DNA of 64,000 bases from CADEGL01 sp050180485 (GTDB lineage: Bacteria; Pseudomonadota; Alphaproteobacteria; CADEGL01): contig JBFXED010000007.1 of the NCBI GenBank assembly GCA_050180485.1, positions 1 to 64,000 on the forward strand. The letters are read 5' to 3'. Of the stretch, positions 41,813 to 50,905 are shown one piece after another. Both the position numbers and the translations under genes were made by a program. Below the pieces are notes generated by a model. The model was given only the letters and a program-made list of their open reading frames with translations. It was not told where the DNA came from and did not search any database. The number at the start of each line of letters is the position of its first letter. Position 1 is the first letter of the stretch.

Positions 41813-44412
41813 TTCAGGGTGGATTTTCGCGGCGTCGGCTCTTCCTTCGGCGGCGGCCCGAGCAGAGCCGGCAGCACGAACAGCGTGCAGAACAGCGCAT
41901 AAGCCAGCATCAAGGCCAAAAGTACGCCCATGCCGGATGTACCGGGATGGGTCGACAGCGCCAAGCTGCCGAACGCCACGCCGGTCGTCAGGCCGCTAAA
42001 GAGGATGGCGCGGGCCAGGCTCGACTGCAGCGGGTTTCCGCGCCCCGCGCGCCAGTTGGTTACGAAATAGATGTCGAATGCGACGCCGATGCCGAGCAGG
42101 AGCGGTAGGGCGATGATGTTCGCGAAATTGAGCGGCATTCGGAAAATGACCATCGTGCCCGCGGTCAACAGCCCAGCGAGGACCAAAGGGGTCAGCACGA
42201 GAAGGATGTCGCGGGCGCGGCGCAAGACGATAGTCAGCAGCAAGGTGATGGTGACCAGCGCGGCCAGGCCTGCGATCTTGAATGCCTGCACCACCGTGTT
42301 GCCCGATTCCAGGATGGTGATCGGGCTCCCGGTCACCTCCGGCGAGATAGCCAGGACCGCCTTGGCGAAGCGGCGGATCACGTCGTTGTCGCGCACGTCG
42401 CCCTTGGGAGAGATCTCCAGCCGTGCTTGGCCGTCCTTGGCGATCCAGTTGCGCCGCAAATCGTCCGGCAAGGTTTCCAGGGTCACGGGGCCGGCCTGTA
42501 GCGCCTCGCGCAATGCGCCCACGCGTCGGTCCATGCCCGACAGAAGTGCCCGGTTCAGCGCATCTATCGGCAAGGGGTTCTGCGCCAGTAGCGCGCGCAG
42601 GCCCTTCGCCAGTCGCTGTGTCGCCTCCGTCCCGCCATTGGCCAGCCGTTCCAGCCGTCCCGCGCAATCGGTCATAACAGCACGGATCTCCGCTTCGGTG
42701 GGTGGCGCTCCAACCGGCGGCAGCGAAAGCGTCGGTCCCAGCAGCATGTTCAGGTCTTCGATGATGGGCAGCTTCTTGTCCTGATCCTCCGGCACGAAGC
42801 TGGCCAGCGTTAGGACGCGTTCGACCTGCGGCAGTGCCTTCATCCGCGCGCCCAGGGCCTGCGCATCGGCCAGCGATGGCGTCAGCACATCGGCCGTGAA
42901 CGGCGAGGTATCCGGGTCCGCGATCAACTCGAACATCGTCGCGGCCGATTCGGTATGCGGGTCCTTCAGGTTAAGCGGGTTGAAATCGAAACGCAGGAAC
43001 GGCAGCAAAGCGGCGCAAGCCAGTGCGGCCACGATAGCGCCGGCGATCACGGTCTTCCGGCGGCGCAACAGGAGCGCATCCAGCGCGGCGGCGCGCGTGA
43101 AACCGATGGGTTCGGGCTCCCCGGGCGGGCGCAGCACCGCGATCAGCGCGGGCAGCAGAGTCAGGGTGATGACCAAGGCGATCACCATGCCGCCGCCGGC
43201 GATGATTCCCAGTTCGGAAATGCCCGCATATTCCGTCGGCAAGAACGACAGGAACCCCAGCGAGGTGGACAGGGCGGCCAACGCCAGCGACGCGCCGATC
43301 ATGGAAGCGGTTCGGCGCAAAGCGCCCGGCAATGCATCGTGGCGGTGCCGCTCGTCGCGATAGCGCATGCAAAATTGGATGCCGAAGTCGACCGCGATGC
43401 CGACGAACAACACCGCGAACGCAACCGAGATCATGTTGAGCGCGCCGACCGTGGCCGCCGCGAAGGCCGCGGTCGCGACCAAGCCGGACGCCAGCGTGAC
43501 AAGCACCGCGAAGATCAACCGGCCGGACCGCAAGGCAAGATAGAGAATGACCGAGACCAGCACGATCGAAGCCACGGTCGCGAGCCCGGTTCCCTCGGCG
43601 ACGGTCGCGAATTCGTCGTCGGACAGGGGGACGCTGCCAGTCAGGCGCACGCGCACGCCGTTCTCGGGCGTCAGATTCAGTTCGCGCGCGGCGGCGCGGA
43701 TGGCATCGCTCGACCGCGCGCCGGGCTGGAGCGCGTTGTAGTCCAAGACCGCTTGGACGAGGACGAAGCGGCGCAGTTCCATCGGACCGGGCGTGCGTCC
43801 CGTCAGCATGGTCTGCCACGAGACGGGTTTTGGTTGTCCCTTCACGACCGATTCGACCGAATCGGCAAAGCCCGCGATGGGGCGCTCGAAGCCCGATAGA
43901 TTGATGACGCCGCGCTCGACGCCTTCCAGCGCCAGGTTGAGGGTGCCAAACACTCCGCGCAGACTGGGGTCGGCGTTCAGCGTGCCCAGAAGCGGCTGAG
44001 CCTCGATGAGTTGATCGGCGACCTTCTGAAGCTCGTCGGTCGAAAGGAACAGAAGGCCGTACCGGCGGAAGAATGAAATGCCGTCGGGCCGATAGACGGT
44101 TCTGAACAGCGAGGGGTCGGCGGACAGCTTGTCGGACAGAGCTTGGGCCGCGTCGTCGGCAATATCGGCGGTGGCGCCGTCGATGACGATGACCGTGCGA
44201 TCGGTCATTTGCGGGAACGCCGCATCGAACGCGCGTTCGCGCGCGCGCCATGGGGTATCCGACGCGATGAGGTCGTCGGTGTTGGTGTTCATCGCCAAGT
44301 GCGTGGCGGCGTACCAGCCTAAACCTACGGTCACCAGAAGCGCGATCGCCAGTACGGCCGGTGCCTTCGCGCGGCAGGTTTCGACGATGCGAACGATCAG
44401 ATCATGGATCAC
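41809..44412 (-). CDS. hpnN: HpnN-like hopanoid transporter (RND/MMPL superfamily)
   Basis: An 867-residue inner-membrane protein with 12 helices in two RND halves and two large periplasmic domains (about 35-270 and 475-700). Motifs include HLAMNTNTDDLIA at the first domain, FVGIAVDFGIQFCMRYRDER in the first half and LPLLLGIGVAFDIYFVTNWR in the second, the paired GxxxDxx(F/Y) segments of MMPL proteins that carry proton flow. HpnN moves hopanoids from inner to outer membrane. The GTG start overlaps the CopD stop in GTGA; an earlier ATG at 44475 would lie within copD. The separate hpnM gene converges on it. Confidence 0.87.
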   Translation of the reverse strand: MIHDLIVRIVETCRAKAPAVLAIALLVTVGLGWYAATHLAMNTNTDDLIASDTPWRARERAFDAAFPQMTDRTVIVIDGATADIADDAAQALSDKLSADPSLFRTVYRPDGISFFRRYGLLFLSTDELQKVADQLIEAQPLLGTLNADPSLRGVFGTLNLALEGVERGVINLSGFERPIAGFADSVESVVKGQPKPVSWQTMLTGRTPGPMELRRFVLVQAVLDYNALQPGARSSDAIRAAARELNLTPENGVRVRLTGSVPLSDDEFATVAEGTGLATVASIVLVSVILYLALRSGRLIFAVLVTLASGLVATAAFAAATVGALNMISVAFAVLFVGIAVDFGIQFCMRYRDERHRHDALPGALRRTASMIGASLALAALSTSLGFLSFLPTEYAGISELGIIAGGGMVIALVITLTLLPALIAVLRPPGEPEPIGFTRAAALDALLLRRRKTVIAGAIVAALACAALLPFLRFDFNPLNLKDPHTESAATMFELIADPDTSPFTADVLTPSLADAQALGARMKALPQVERVLTLASFVPEDQDKKLPIIEDLNMLLGPTLSLPPVGAPPTEAEIRAVMTDCAGRLERLANGGTEATQRLAKGLRALLAQNPLPIDALNRALLSGMDRRVGALREALQAGPVTLETLPDDLRRNWIAKDGQARLEISPKGDVRDNDVIRRFAKAVLAISPEVTGSPITILESGNTVVQAFKIAGLAALVTITLLLTIVLRRARDILLVLTPLVLAGLLTAGTMVIFRMPLNFANIIALPLLLGIGVAFDIYFVTNWRAGRGNPLQSSLARAILFSGLTTGVAFGSLALSTHPGTSGMGVLLALMLAYALFCTLFVLPALLGPPPKEEPTPRKSTLN

Positions 44413-46073
44413 AGGGCGGCGGTCTCGCGGTAAAAGATCAGGATCAATCCGATCAGTACGAAGCAAATTCGCCAAATCCAGGACGGAATGGTGGCGTTTT
44501 CGGGCGGCAGGCGAAGTTCGAGCCAGCGCGACCAGCCTGCCACCACGCCGAAGAAGCCGATCATCAGGTGGGAGTATTCAACCAGAAGGGCGTCCTTGAA
44601 ATTGCTGAGCGCATGGCTGTGGGTCAGCAGGAATGCGGCGCCCACGCCGGTCAAGACGGGGAACACCAGTGCCGCCCGCGGCGATTTCACATAACCGGTC
44701 CGCACTCCCCATTCGAAGAACGAGAACGCGATCACCAGAAAGACGATGAGCCGGTGTTGCAGCGATTCCGTGTCGGCGAAGCTCTCGAAAAAGCCATTGT
44801 CGCCCATCGGCCAGTTCGACGGGTCCGACCGGATGAACAGGAAAGCCGCGAGGCCCAGGAAGACGAGCGGCCAATGGCGCGCCCACGGCGCGCGACCGGT
44901 TCGCTCGGCCAACGCCAAAAGGCCGATCGCCAGCACGAAGATGCCGGCCCAATTGTGGTTGAACTCGGACCATGCGCGATCGCCATCCGTCCGCGCCAGG
45001 TTAGGGTCGGTGTCGGCCAGGTTGAAGGCCTGCACGGAGCGCTGCGCCAGGGCCGCGCGCTCTGCGTGCTGCTCCATGGTTAGGTTGCTCAACTCGGCAC
45101 GGGACGGGCTGACGAGGCGCGGCGGTCCGTTTGGCACCAAGCGTTCGGTCAATTCGCCGACCGTCAGCCGGTCGGAGGGAAGGTCCACCGCGGGCGGCAT
45201 GGACGTCAACGACGCGGCTATGAACAGCACGGTCACGCCGATGGCCACCTCCGCCTCGGCGAAACGGCGAAGCCGTGTGATCGATGCCATCGGATTGCGC
45301 CGCACGCGTTCGACGACGCCGTAGTTCAGGGCGCCCAGCAGGAGAACGCAGCCGAACAGCGCGGTCTTGGTCATCAGCATGGCGCCATAGGTCGTGCCGT
45401 ATAGGGCCTGGAGATTGTCGATATAGGCCAGCGACATCAGAACGCCAGCCGCGACGAGCGTGGCCACGCTGATCATGCTCATGACCGAGAAGCGCCGCCC
45501 GACGGTGCGGATGGCCTCGCCCGTCCGGCAATGGTGCAGCGTCAGGAGAAAATATGGAATGCCGCCGATCCAGGCGGCCGCGCCAAGCTGATGCAATGCA
45601 TCGGCGATCAACAGGATATCGCGCTGGCCCATGCGGGCCGCGGCGTGGCTGGTGGCAGTCGAGCCGGCGATGATCGCCGCCGCCAGAAGCCCGATCCATG
45701 GCAGCATGCGGCGCAGCCCCACGTGGGCCAGCAGCGCGATCCCCAGCGCGGCGGCGGCACTCGTGACCCGGCTGATGGCATAGCTGGCGCCTAGCGCGTC
45801 CACGGCGGGCATTTCGGTGGATTGCACCAGTACGAACACCATTTGGGCCAGTGACAGGGCCTCGATGGAGGCCAAGGCCAGTGCCGAGATCACGACGAGG
45901 CGCCGGCAAACGCGCCAAGCGCTGTCCTCGTCCGCATCCAGGCGTCCGCCGACGGGAACCAGCAGACACGCCGCGAAGACGACCCCGCCAACGGTAAAGG
46001 ACTGTGCGGCCAGGATGAAACCGCGCAGCAGGACGGAAAAATACGCAAAGGTGTCGAGAACGAGAGCTGTCAT
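44409..46073 (-). CDS. CopD domain-containing membrane protein
   Basis: A 554-residue integral membrane protein with about 12-14 helices. The CopD core (about 20-290) contains AQSFTVGGVVFAACLLVPVG, HQLGAAAWIGGIPYFLLTLH and the conserved His residues of copper-transport CopD proteins. The second half adds another six helices with acidic and His residues in the loops (GFFESFADTESLQHRLIV, LTHSHALSNFKDALLVEYSH). The metal role is inferred. Its stop overlaps the start of hpnN, so the two are translated together; an hpn partnership with CopD is unusual. A 308-base intergenic region lies upstream. Confidence 0.8.
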   Translation of the reverse strand: MTALVLDTFAYFSVLLRGFILAAQSFTVGGVVFAACLLVPVGGRLDADEDSAWRVCRRLVVISALALASIEALSLAQMVFVLVQSTEMPAVDALGASYAISRVTSAAAALGIALLAHVGLRRMLPWIGLLAAAIIAGSTATSHAAARMGQRDILLIADALHQLGAAAWIGGIPYFLLTLHHCRTGEAIRTVGRRFSVMSMISVATLVAAGVLMSLAYIDNLQALYGTTYGAMLMTKTALFGCVLLLGALNYGVVERVRRNPMASITRLRRFAEAEVAIGVTVLFIAASLTSMPPAVDLPSDRLTVGELTERLVPNGPPRLVSPSRAELSNLTMEQHAERAALAQRSVQAFNLADTDPNLARTDGDRAWSEFNHNWAGIFVLAIGLLALAERTGRAPWARHWPLVFLGLAAFLFIRSDPSNWPMGDNGFFESFADTESLQHRLIVFLVIAFSFFEWGVRTGYVKSPRAALVFPVLTGVGAAFLLTHSHALSNFKDALLVEYSHLMIGFFGVVAGWSRWLELRLPPENATIPSWIWRICFVLIGLILIFYRETAAL

Positions 46074-46381
46074 CGAGGCCCGGGCTGGGACGTCGGGGTC
46101 ATGGGCGGCGCCTGGCTTGCACAGGGAGAGGGCTCGAAGCCGCCAGAAGTATCGTCATCGCGTTTCTTGCGTGATCCAACGGTTTCGATCGTTGCCGGAT
46201 AGGGTGGCCGATATGCCGGGATTCCGGGGCGCGGTCTTCGGGTGGCCGTCGGTTCTTAACAAAGGTTACCGGCCCCGACAATCCAAGAAGAGGCCTGAAC
46301 AGGCCCCGAAGGGCGATGCGTTGAAGTCCCGTAACCCGGCGGGCAAGATGCGCGCCCCCGATCGCCGATCAAGGTTGTGCC
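46074..46381. other. Intergenic region between copD and the M24 operon (divergent starts)
   Basis: 308 bases with no gene found on either strand. GGCCTG and CAGGCC (46292-46305, two-base spacer) form a small palindrome about 77 bases before the M24 ATG; CAACG and CGTTG (46177-46181/46190-46194) are weaker arms. No good -35/-10 pair was seen. It presumably holds the promoters of both divergent genes. Confidence 0.4.
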
Positions 46382-47635
46382 ATGACCAACAAGGAAGATG
46401 TTCTCCAGAACTGCTTTCCTACCCCTGAACAGCCCTTTCCGGCGGAGGAATACAAGGCGCGCCTCAAACGCATCCGCGAGCGCATGGCCAAGGAGAAGAT
46501 CGATCTTCTGTGGGTCGGCGACCCGGCCAGCATGAACTACATCAGCGGCTATCAGTGCGAGTGGTACCAGGCCCAAAGCCCCAAACAGTGGCCCGGCACC
46601 AGCGGCATCGCGATCCATGTCGATCACGACCACTACATCCTCTTCGACACGATTCGCGAGATCCTCATCACGCGTTACTGCACCCATTCCACCGATACGC
46701 GCATCTTTCCTTCCTCGGGTCCCAAGGTGACGCGCGACGGCACAGAATTCATCGCCAACGAACTGAAGGAATCGGGCTGGCTGAAGGACCGTGTGCGGGC
46801 CGGCCTGGAGCTCTACAGCTACCGCCCGACGCGCGCGATCAGCGAGCGTTTCGAAGGGCGCTTCAAGGCGGCGGGTGCCACCATCGTCGACGGCAGCGAC
46901 GTGATGCGCGAGGTGCGTTGGGTGAAGTCGCCGCTGGAGGTGAAGTGCCTGGAGGAAGCCGGGCGCATCGCCGATAAGGGCATGGAGGCGGCGCGCGACG
47001 CCTTGCGCGTGGGCGCGACGGAACTGGAGGTTTACGGCGAGATGGTGCGCGGCCTAGCGGCGGCGGGCGGCGAGAACACGGGGCTGACCATGCCCGTCCT
47101 GTCCGGCAAGAAGTCGAACAGTCCGCACGCCATGTCGTCGCGCAAGAAGATCGAGAAGGGCGACATCGTCATCGTCGACCTATGCGGCGTCTACAACCGA
47201 TACCACCTCAATCTCGCACGCACTTTCGCCATGGGCGAGCCTGCCAAGGACGTGCGCGAGATGACCAAGACCTCGCTGGCCTCGATCGACATCATCCGCC
47301 AGATGATCAAGCCGAACCTGCGTGTGGGCGATTTGGCCAAGGCTCTGCTCGACTACTATAAGAAGGTCGGAATCTGGGAGGAGCGTGGTTGGATCGGCGG
47401 CTACGAAATGGGCGTCGCCATGCCGCCGGATTGGGTCGGCAATTTCGTCTTCGACCTTTTGGACGAGGGCAACCACGATCAGAAATTCGTGCCCGGCACC
47501 TGCATCAACTACGAAAACCAATTCTTCTATCCGCGTCAGACAGGCATGTACTTCATGATCGAAAGCCTCCTGTTCAAGGAGAACGGCGCTTCGATTCTGT
47601 CGAAGTTCCCGAACGATCTGAACGTGATCGACTGA
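46382..47635 (+). CDS. M24-family hydrolase with atypical metal site (first)
   Basis: A 417-residue creatinase-fold protein: N domain (about 20-180, with PASMNYISGYQCEWYQ) and M24 domain (about 190-400). Of the usual Asp-Asp-His-Glu-Glu metal set, the first Asp and both Glu survive (VIVDLCG, NYENQFF, MIESLLF); the second Asp is Asn or shifted (YNRYHLNLARTF) and the His region reads GYEMGVAMPPDW. So it is probably not a standard metallo-aminopeptidase. Relatives hydrolyse creatine, ectoine or other amidine/amide substrates. It begins a three-gene operon with a second M24 and an agmatinase-type enzyme. Confidence 0.82.
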   Translation: MTNKEDVLQNCFPTPEQPFPAEEYKARLKRIRERMAKEKIDLLWVGDPASMNYISGYQCEWYQAQSPKQWPGTSGIAIHVDHDHYILFDTIREILITRYCTHSTDTRIFPSSGPKVTRDGTEFIANELKESGWLKDRVRAGLELYSYRPTRAISERFEGRFKAAGATIVDGSDVMREVRWVKSPLEVKCLEEAGRIADKGMEAARDALRVGATELEVYGEMVRGLAAAGGENTGLTMPVLSGKKSNSPHAMSSRKKIEKGDIVIVDLCGVYNRYHLNLARTFAMGEPAKDVREMTKTSLASIDIIRQMIKPNLRVGDLAKALLDYYKKVGIWEERGWIGGYEMGVAMPPDWVGNFVFDLLDEGNHDQKFVPGTCINYENQFFYPRQTGMYFMIESLLFKENGASILSKFPNDLNVID

Positions 47636-47640
47636 CGGCG

Positions 47641-47671
47641 CGTGGGCGGCCGATTGACGCGGCCGCCCGCG
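47641..47671 (+). terminator. Intercistronic hairpin between the two M24 genes
   Basis: CGTGGGCGGCCG (47641-47652) pairs with CGGCCGCCCGCG (47660-47671), 12 pairs including one G-U, around a 7-base loop. No T run follows, and the next gene starts 42 bases later. It may stabilise or attenuate the operon transcript. Confidence 0.6.
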
Positions 47672-47713
47672 TTGGCTCCACTGGACCGCGATTGCGACGG
47701 AAGGAACAGGATC

Positions 47714-48877
47714 ATGGCATCGAAATTCGCCGCGTTTCCCGAGGCTGATTTCCGCGAGCGCATGGAGCGCGCGCGAAAGGTTCTGAAGAAAGCCGGAATT
47801 GGCGCCTGCATCTCCGTGGCCCCCGAACATCTTTATTACCTCGGCGGCTATGATTCCTGGGTTGCGGCCAACAGCCCCCAGGCCATGATCTTCATGACCG
47901 ATGGTGGAGAGCCCAGCCTGATCGTTCGCGACGTGGACGAGCTGCTGGCGACCGAATGCACCTGGATCAAGGATGTCCGCACCTATCGCCTGCACGCGGA
48001 GAACGCGGCGGAGCGGATCGCGAGCCTGGCGCGCGAGAAGGGCCTCAAGGGCGGCAAGGTCGCCATCGAGACCCAGTCCTTCGCCCTGCCGTTCGCGTTG
48101 GGCGATGCGCTGCGCAAGGCGCTGGCGCCGGCCGAGATCGTGGACGCGACCGAGCTTTTGGGCGACATCCGTCACATCAAATCGGCGCGCGAGATGGTCT
48201 ATGTCGAGGAAGCCGCGCGCTTCACCAATATCGGCCTCGAGGCCGCGCGCAAGGCGCTCAAACCTGGCATCACCGAGATTCAGTTGGCCGCCGCGCTGGA
48301 AGGCGCCATGCGCAGCGCAGGGTCGGACTACTGGTCGATCCCGACGGAACTGACCGGCGGCCCGCGCAGCCCAGGCGGCCACGGCACACCGCGCGACCGG
48401 GTGATCGAGCCGGGCGAATTGGTGCATGTCGAGTTCGCGGGCGTCTCGAACCGCTATCACACCGTGTGCTGCCACACGATGTCCGCGGGCGAGCCCAGCA
48501 AGCGTGCGCGCGACATCTACCGTATCACGCGGGAATCGCTGCAGGCGGCGCTCAAGGTGATCAAGCCGGGCGTGCCGGTCGCCGACGTGGAAGAGGCGTC
48601 TTATGTTCCGCTGCGGCGCGAAGGGTTGGAACATACGGCCATGATGCGCTTCGGCTACGGCATTGGCGCGGCTTTCCCGCCGGTCTGGCTGGAATCGCTC
48701 CAGATCAGCCGCGGTTTCGACCGTACGCTCGAGCCCGGCATGGTCTTCGTCCTTCATGCCTCTCTCGCGCTCATCGACGAGGGGATCGGCACCATGCAAG
48801 GCGGCACTTACCTGATGACGCCGTCGGGCTTGAAGATGCTCGTCGGCGGCGGCGACCGCGAGCTGGACGTACGCTGA
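47714..48877 (+). CDS. M24-family hydrolase with atypical metal site (second)
   Basis: A 387-residue creatinase-fold protein, a distant relative of the preceding gene. N domain about 10-145 (PEHLYYLGGYDSWVAANSPQ), M24 domain about 150-385. Nearly all canonical metal ligands are replaced: VHVEFAGVSNRYHTVCCHTM, GYGIGAAFPPVWLES, VLHASLAL and GTMQGGTYL. GYGIG...PPVW resembles the matching part of ectoine hydrolase. A metal-free, creatinase-like mechanism is likely. The two M24 proteins may form a heterodimer. GGAAGGAAC sets the ATG at 47714. It overlaps the agmatinase gene by one base (TGATG). Confidence 0.82.
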   Translation: MASKFAAFPEADFRERMERARKVLKKAGIGACISVAPEHLYYLGGYDSWVAANSPQAMIFMTDGGEPSLIVRDVDELLATECTWIKDVRTYRLHAENAAERIASLAREKGLKGGKVAIETQSFALPFALGDALRKALAPAEIVDATELLGDIRHIKSAREMVYVEEAARFTNIGLEAARKALKPGITEIQLAAALEGAMRSAGSDYWSIPTELTGGPRSPGGHGTPRDRVIEPGELVHVEFAGVSNRYHTVCCHTMSAGEPSKRARDIYRITRESLQAALKVIKPGVPVADVEEASYVPLRREGLEHTAMMRFGYGIGAAFPPVWLESLQISRGFDRTLEPGMVFVLHASLALIDEGIGTMQGGTYLMTPSGLKMLVGGGDRELDVR

Positions 48878-49848
48878 TGGCCAAGAACACCTACGAGAAC
48901 GGCCGTCTCAATCTGCCCTTCGTCGGGCACTGCACCTTCGGAAAGCAACCGGTGTGCCTGGACTGGGACAAGATCGACGCCGACGTGGCCGTGCTGGGCG
49001 CGCCCTTCGACATGGGCACGCAGTACCGTGCCGGCGCGCGCTTTGGTCCACGCGCGATCCGCGAGGCATCGACGCTGTTCTCCTTCGGCCATGGCGGCGC
49101 CTACGACTTCGAGGACGACGTCGTCTATCTACCGGTCGACAAGGTCCGCATTGTCGATATGGGCGATGCCGACATCGTCCACACCGACACGATCAAGAGC
49201 CACGCGAACATCGAGTTCGGCGTGCGCAAGATCCTGCAGGCCGGCGCGATGCCGGTGGTGCTGGGCGGCGACCACTCCGTCCACATTCCCTGCATCCGCG
49301 CCTACGACGACCAGGCGCCGGTCCACATCATCCATATCGACGCGCATCTGGATTTCGTCGACGAGCGGCACGGCGTCCGCTACGGCCACGGCAATCCGTT
49401 GCGGCGCGCGTCGGAGATGAAGCACGTCACCGGCCTGACCCAAATGGGCATCCGCAACGTCTCGTCGTCTAACAAGTCGGACTACGACGCGGCGCGCGAG
49501 GCCGGTTCGGACATCCTGTCGGTACGCGACGTGCGGCGGCTCGGCACGGCGGGAGTCCTGAAGCGCATCCCCAAAGGCGTGCGCTATTACTGCACGATCG
49601 ATATCGACGGCTTCGATCCGTCCATCGCGCCCGGCACGGGCACGCCGAGCCACGGTGGGTTCCTCTATTACGAGATCCTGGAACTGCTGCAGGGGCTGAC
49701 TCAACAGGGCGAGGTGGTCGGCCTCGATCTGGTCGAGGTCGCGCCGGACTACGATCCCGGCGGCGTCACGGGCTTCCTGGCGGCGCAGCTCCTGATGAAC
49801 CTGCTGGGTTTCATCTTTCACGCGCGCGGCCGGCGCAATTCACCTTAG
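48877..49848 (+). CDS. Agmatinase/arginase family ureohydrolase
   Basis: A 323-residue ureohydrolase. The binuclear manganese ligands are complete: GGDHSVHIP (about 130-138), IHIDAHLDFVDE (about 152-163, DAHxD) and CTIDIDGFDPSIAPGTGTPS (about 240-259, DxDxxDP). LGAPFDMGTQYRAGARFGPR near 33-52 is also typical. It removes urea from a guanidino compound, such as agmatine or guanidinobutyrate. Its start overlaps the second M24 stop, so it belongs to that operon and suggests a guanidino- or urea-yielding pathway. A bidirectional terminator follows. Confidence 0.9.
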   Translation: MAKNTYENGRLNLPFVGHCTFGKQPVCLDWDKIDADVAVLGAPFDMGTQYRAGARFGPRAIREASTLFSFGHGGAYDFEDDVVYLPVDKVRIVDMGDADIVHTDTIKSHANIEFGVRKILQAGAMPVVLGGDHSVHIPCIRAYDDQAPVHIIHIDAHLDFVDERHGVRYGHGNPLRRASEMKHVTGLTQMGIRNVSSSNKSDYDAAREAGSDILSVRDVRRLGTAGVLKRIPKGVRYYCTIDIDGFDPSIAPGTGTPSHGGFLYYEILELLQGLTQQGEVVGLDLVEVAPDYDPGGVTGFLAAQLLMNLLGFIFHARGRRNSP

Positions 49849-49855
49849 CCCGAAT

Positions 49856-49891
49856 GAAAACGGGGCGTCCTTGCGGACGCCCCGTCGTATT
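49856..49891. terminator. Bidirectional terminator
   Basis: CGGGGCGTCC (49861-49870) and GGACGCCCCG (49875-49884) form a perfect 10-bp stem with loop TTGC. AAAA flanks it on the left (T run for the minus strand) and TCGTATTTCC on the right. It lies between the convergent agmatinase and DapA-like genes. Confidence 0.85.
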
Positions 49892-49908
49892 TCCAGGAAA
49901 GCGGCGCT

Positions 49909-50838
49909 TCAGTCGCCGGCTGCGCGGCGCGCGGCGTTGGCCGGGGCAAGGAAGCCGGTTTCCTCGTAGATCGCACGCAGCTTGGCCTTCTGCTCGTCGG
50001 TGAACATCAGCATCGGCGGGCGTGAATAGCCGCCCGGCAGGCCCAGCAGGTTCATCGATTCCTTGATGGCGATGTAGCCGCTGCCGACGCCAAACAGGTC
50101 GTACACGCGGCAGACGGTCTCGTGCGCCTTGCGCGCGCCCTTGATGTCGCCCTTCTGCCAGCAGTTGTAGATGTCGACGGCAGTTTTTCCGATCACCTGC
50201 GGCACCATGGCGACGCAGCCGACCGCGCCGACGGCGAGGGCGGGCAGATAGAGGTTCTCGAGGCCGACGAAGATGCGGATCTTGTCACCCACGATTCGCA
50301 CCAGATTGTTCATCTGGAACATGTCGAAGGATGTGTCCTTGATCGCGACCACGCCGTCTATGTCGGCCAAGCGATCGACCAGCGCCGGCGTGAGGACCGC
50401 CTGGACGTATTTCGGGCTGTTGTAGAGCATGATCGGCAGGCCGCTTTCGCCTGCGACGCGCTTGTAGAACTCGACGATCTCGCGCTCGTCGATCCCGACA
50501 TACAGCGGGGTCAGCGTCATGCCGCCCGCGCAGCCGACCTTGTGCGCATGCTTGGCCATGTCGATGACGTCTTCGGTACGGATGCCGGCCGGTCCGCACA
50601 GGACCGGTACCCGGCCCTTGGCTTGGTCGACCGCGATCTCCTGCACGCGCTTGCGCTCGTCGGCGGACATCAGGAAGAACTCGCCCGTGCTGCCGCCGGC
50701 GATCACGCCATGGCACCCCGCTGCGATCACGTTGTCCACGACCTGACGGAAGGCTTTCTCGTCGAAAGCGCCGTCCTTCTTGAACGGCGTCACGATCACG
50801 GCGAACGAACCGTGCCAGTCGACGCGCTGCTTGGCCAT
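49909..50838 (-). CDS. Dihydrodipicolinate synthase/N-acetylneuraminate lyase family protein
   Basis: A 309-residue class I aldolase of the DapA family. The Schiff-base Lys is in GVVAIKDTSFD (about 165), the catalytic Tyr in IMLYNSPKYV (about 138), and the ligand-binding loop reads GGSTGEFFLM near 48-57. The family uses pyruvate or a related 2-oxoacid; the change from GTTGE to GSTGE and the wording argue against being the housekeeping DapA. Possible roles are sugar-acid dehydratase or pyruvate aldolase. GAGAGAA precedes ATG 50838. It reads with the GlpD-like gene upstream in the same direction, 67 bases apart. Confidence 0.87.
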   Translation of the reverse strand: MAKQRVDWHGSFAVIVTPFKKDGAFDEKAFRQVVDNVIAAGCHGVIAGGSTGEFFLMSADERKRVQEIAVDQAKGRVPVLCGPAGIRTEDVIDMAKHAHKVGCAGGMTLTPLYVGIDEREIVEFYKRVAGESGLPIMLYNSPKYVQAVLTPALVDRLADIDGVVAIKDTSFDMFQMNNLVRIVGDKIRIFVGLENLYLPALAVGAVGCVAMVPQVIGKTAVDIYNCWQKGDIKGARKAHETVCRVYDLFGVGSGYIAIKESMNLLGLPGGYSRPPMLMFTDEQKAKLRAIYEETGFLAPANAARRAAGD

Positions 50839-50905
50839 TTCTCTCTCCCGTCTTCGCACTGGCTAAGAAGCCGGGATTTTGCGCCTCTCGGGCCGCAAGG
50901 GCAAC

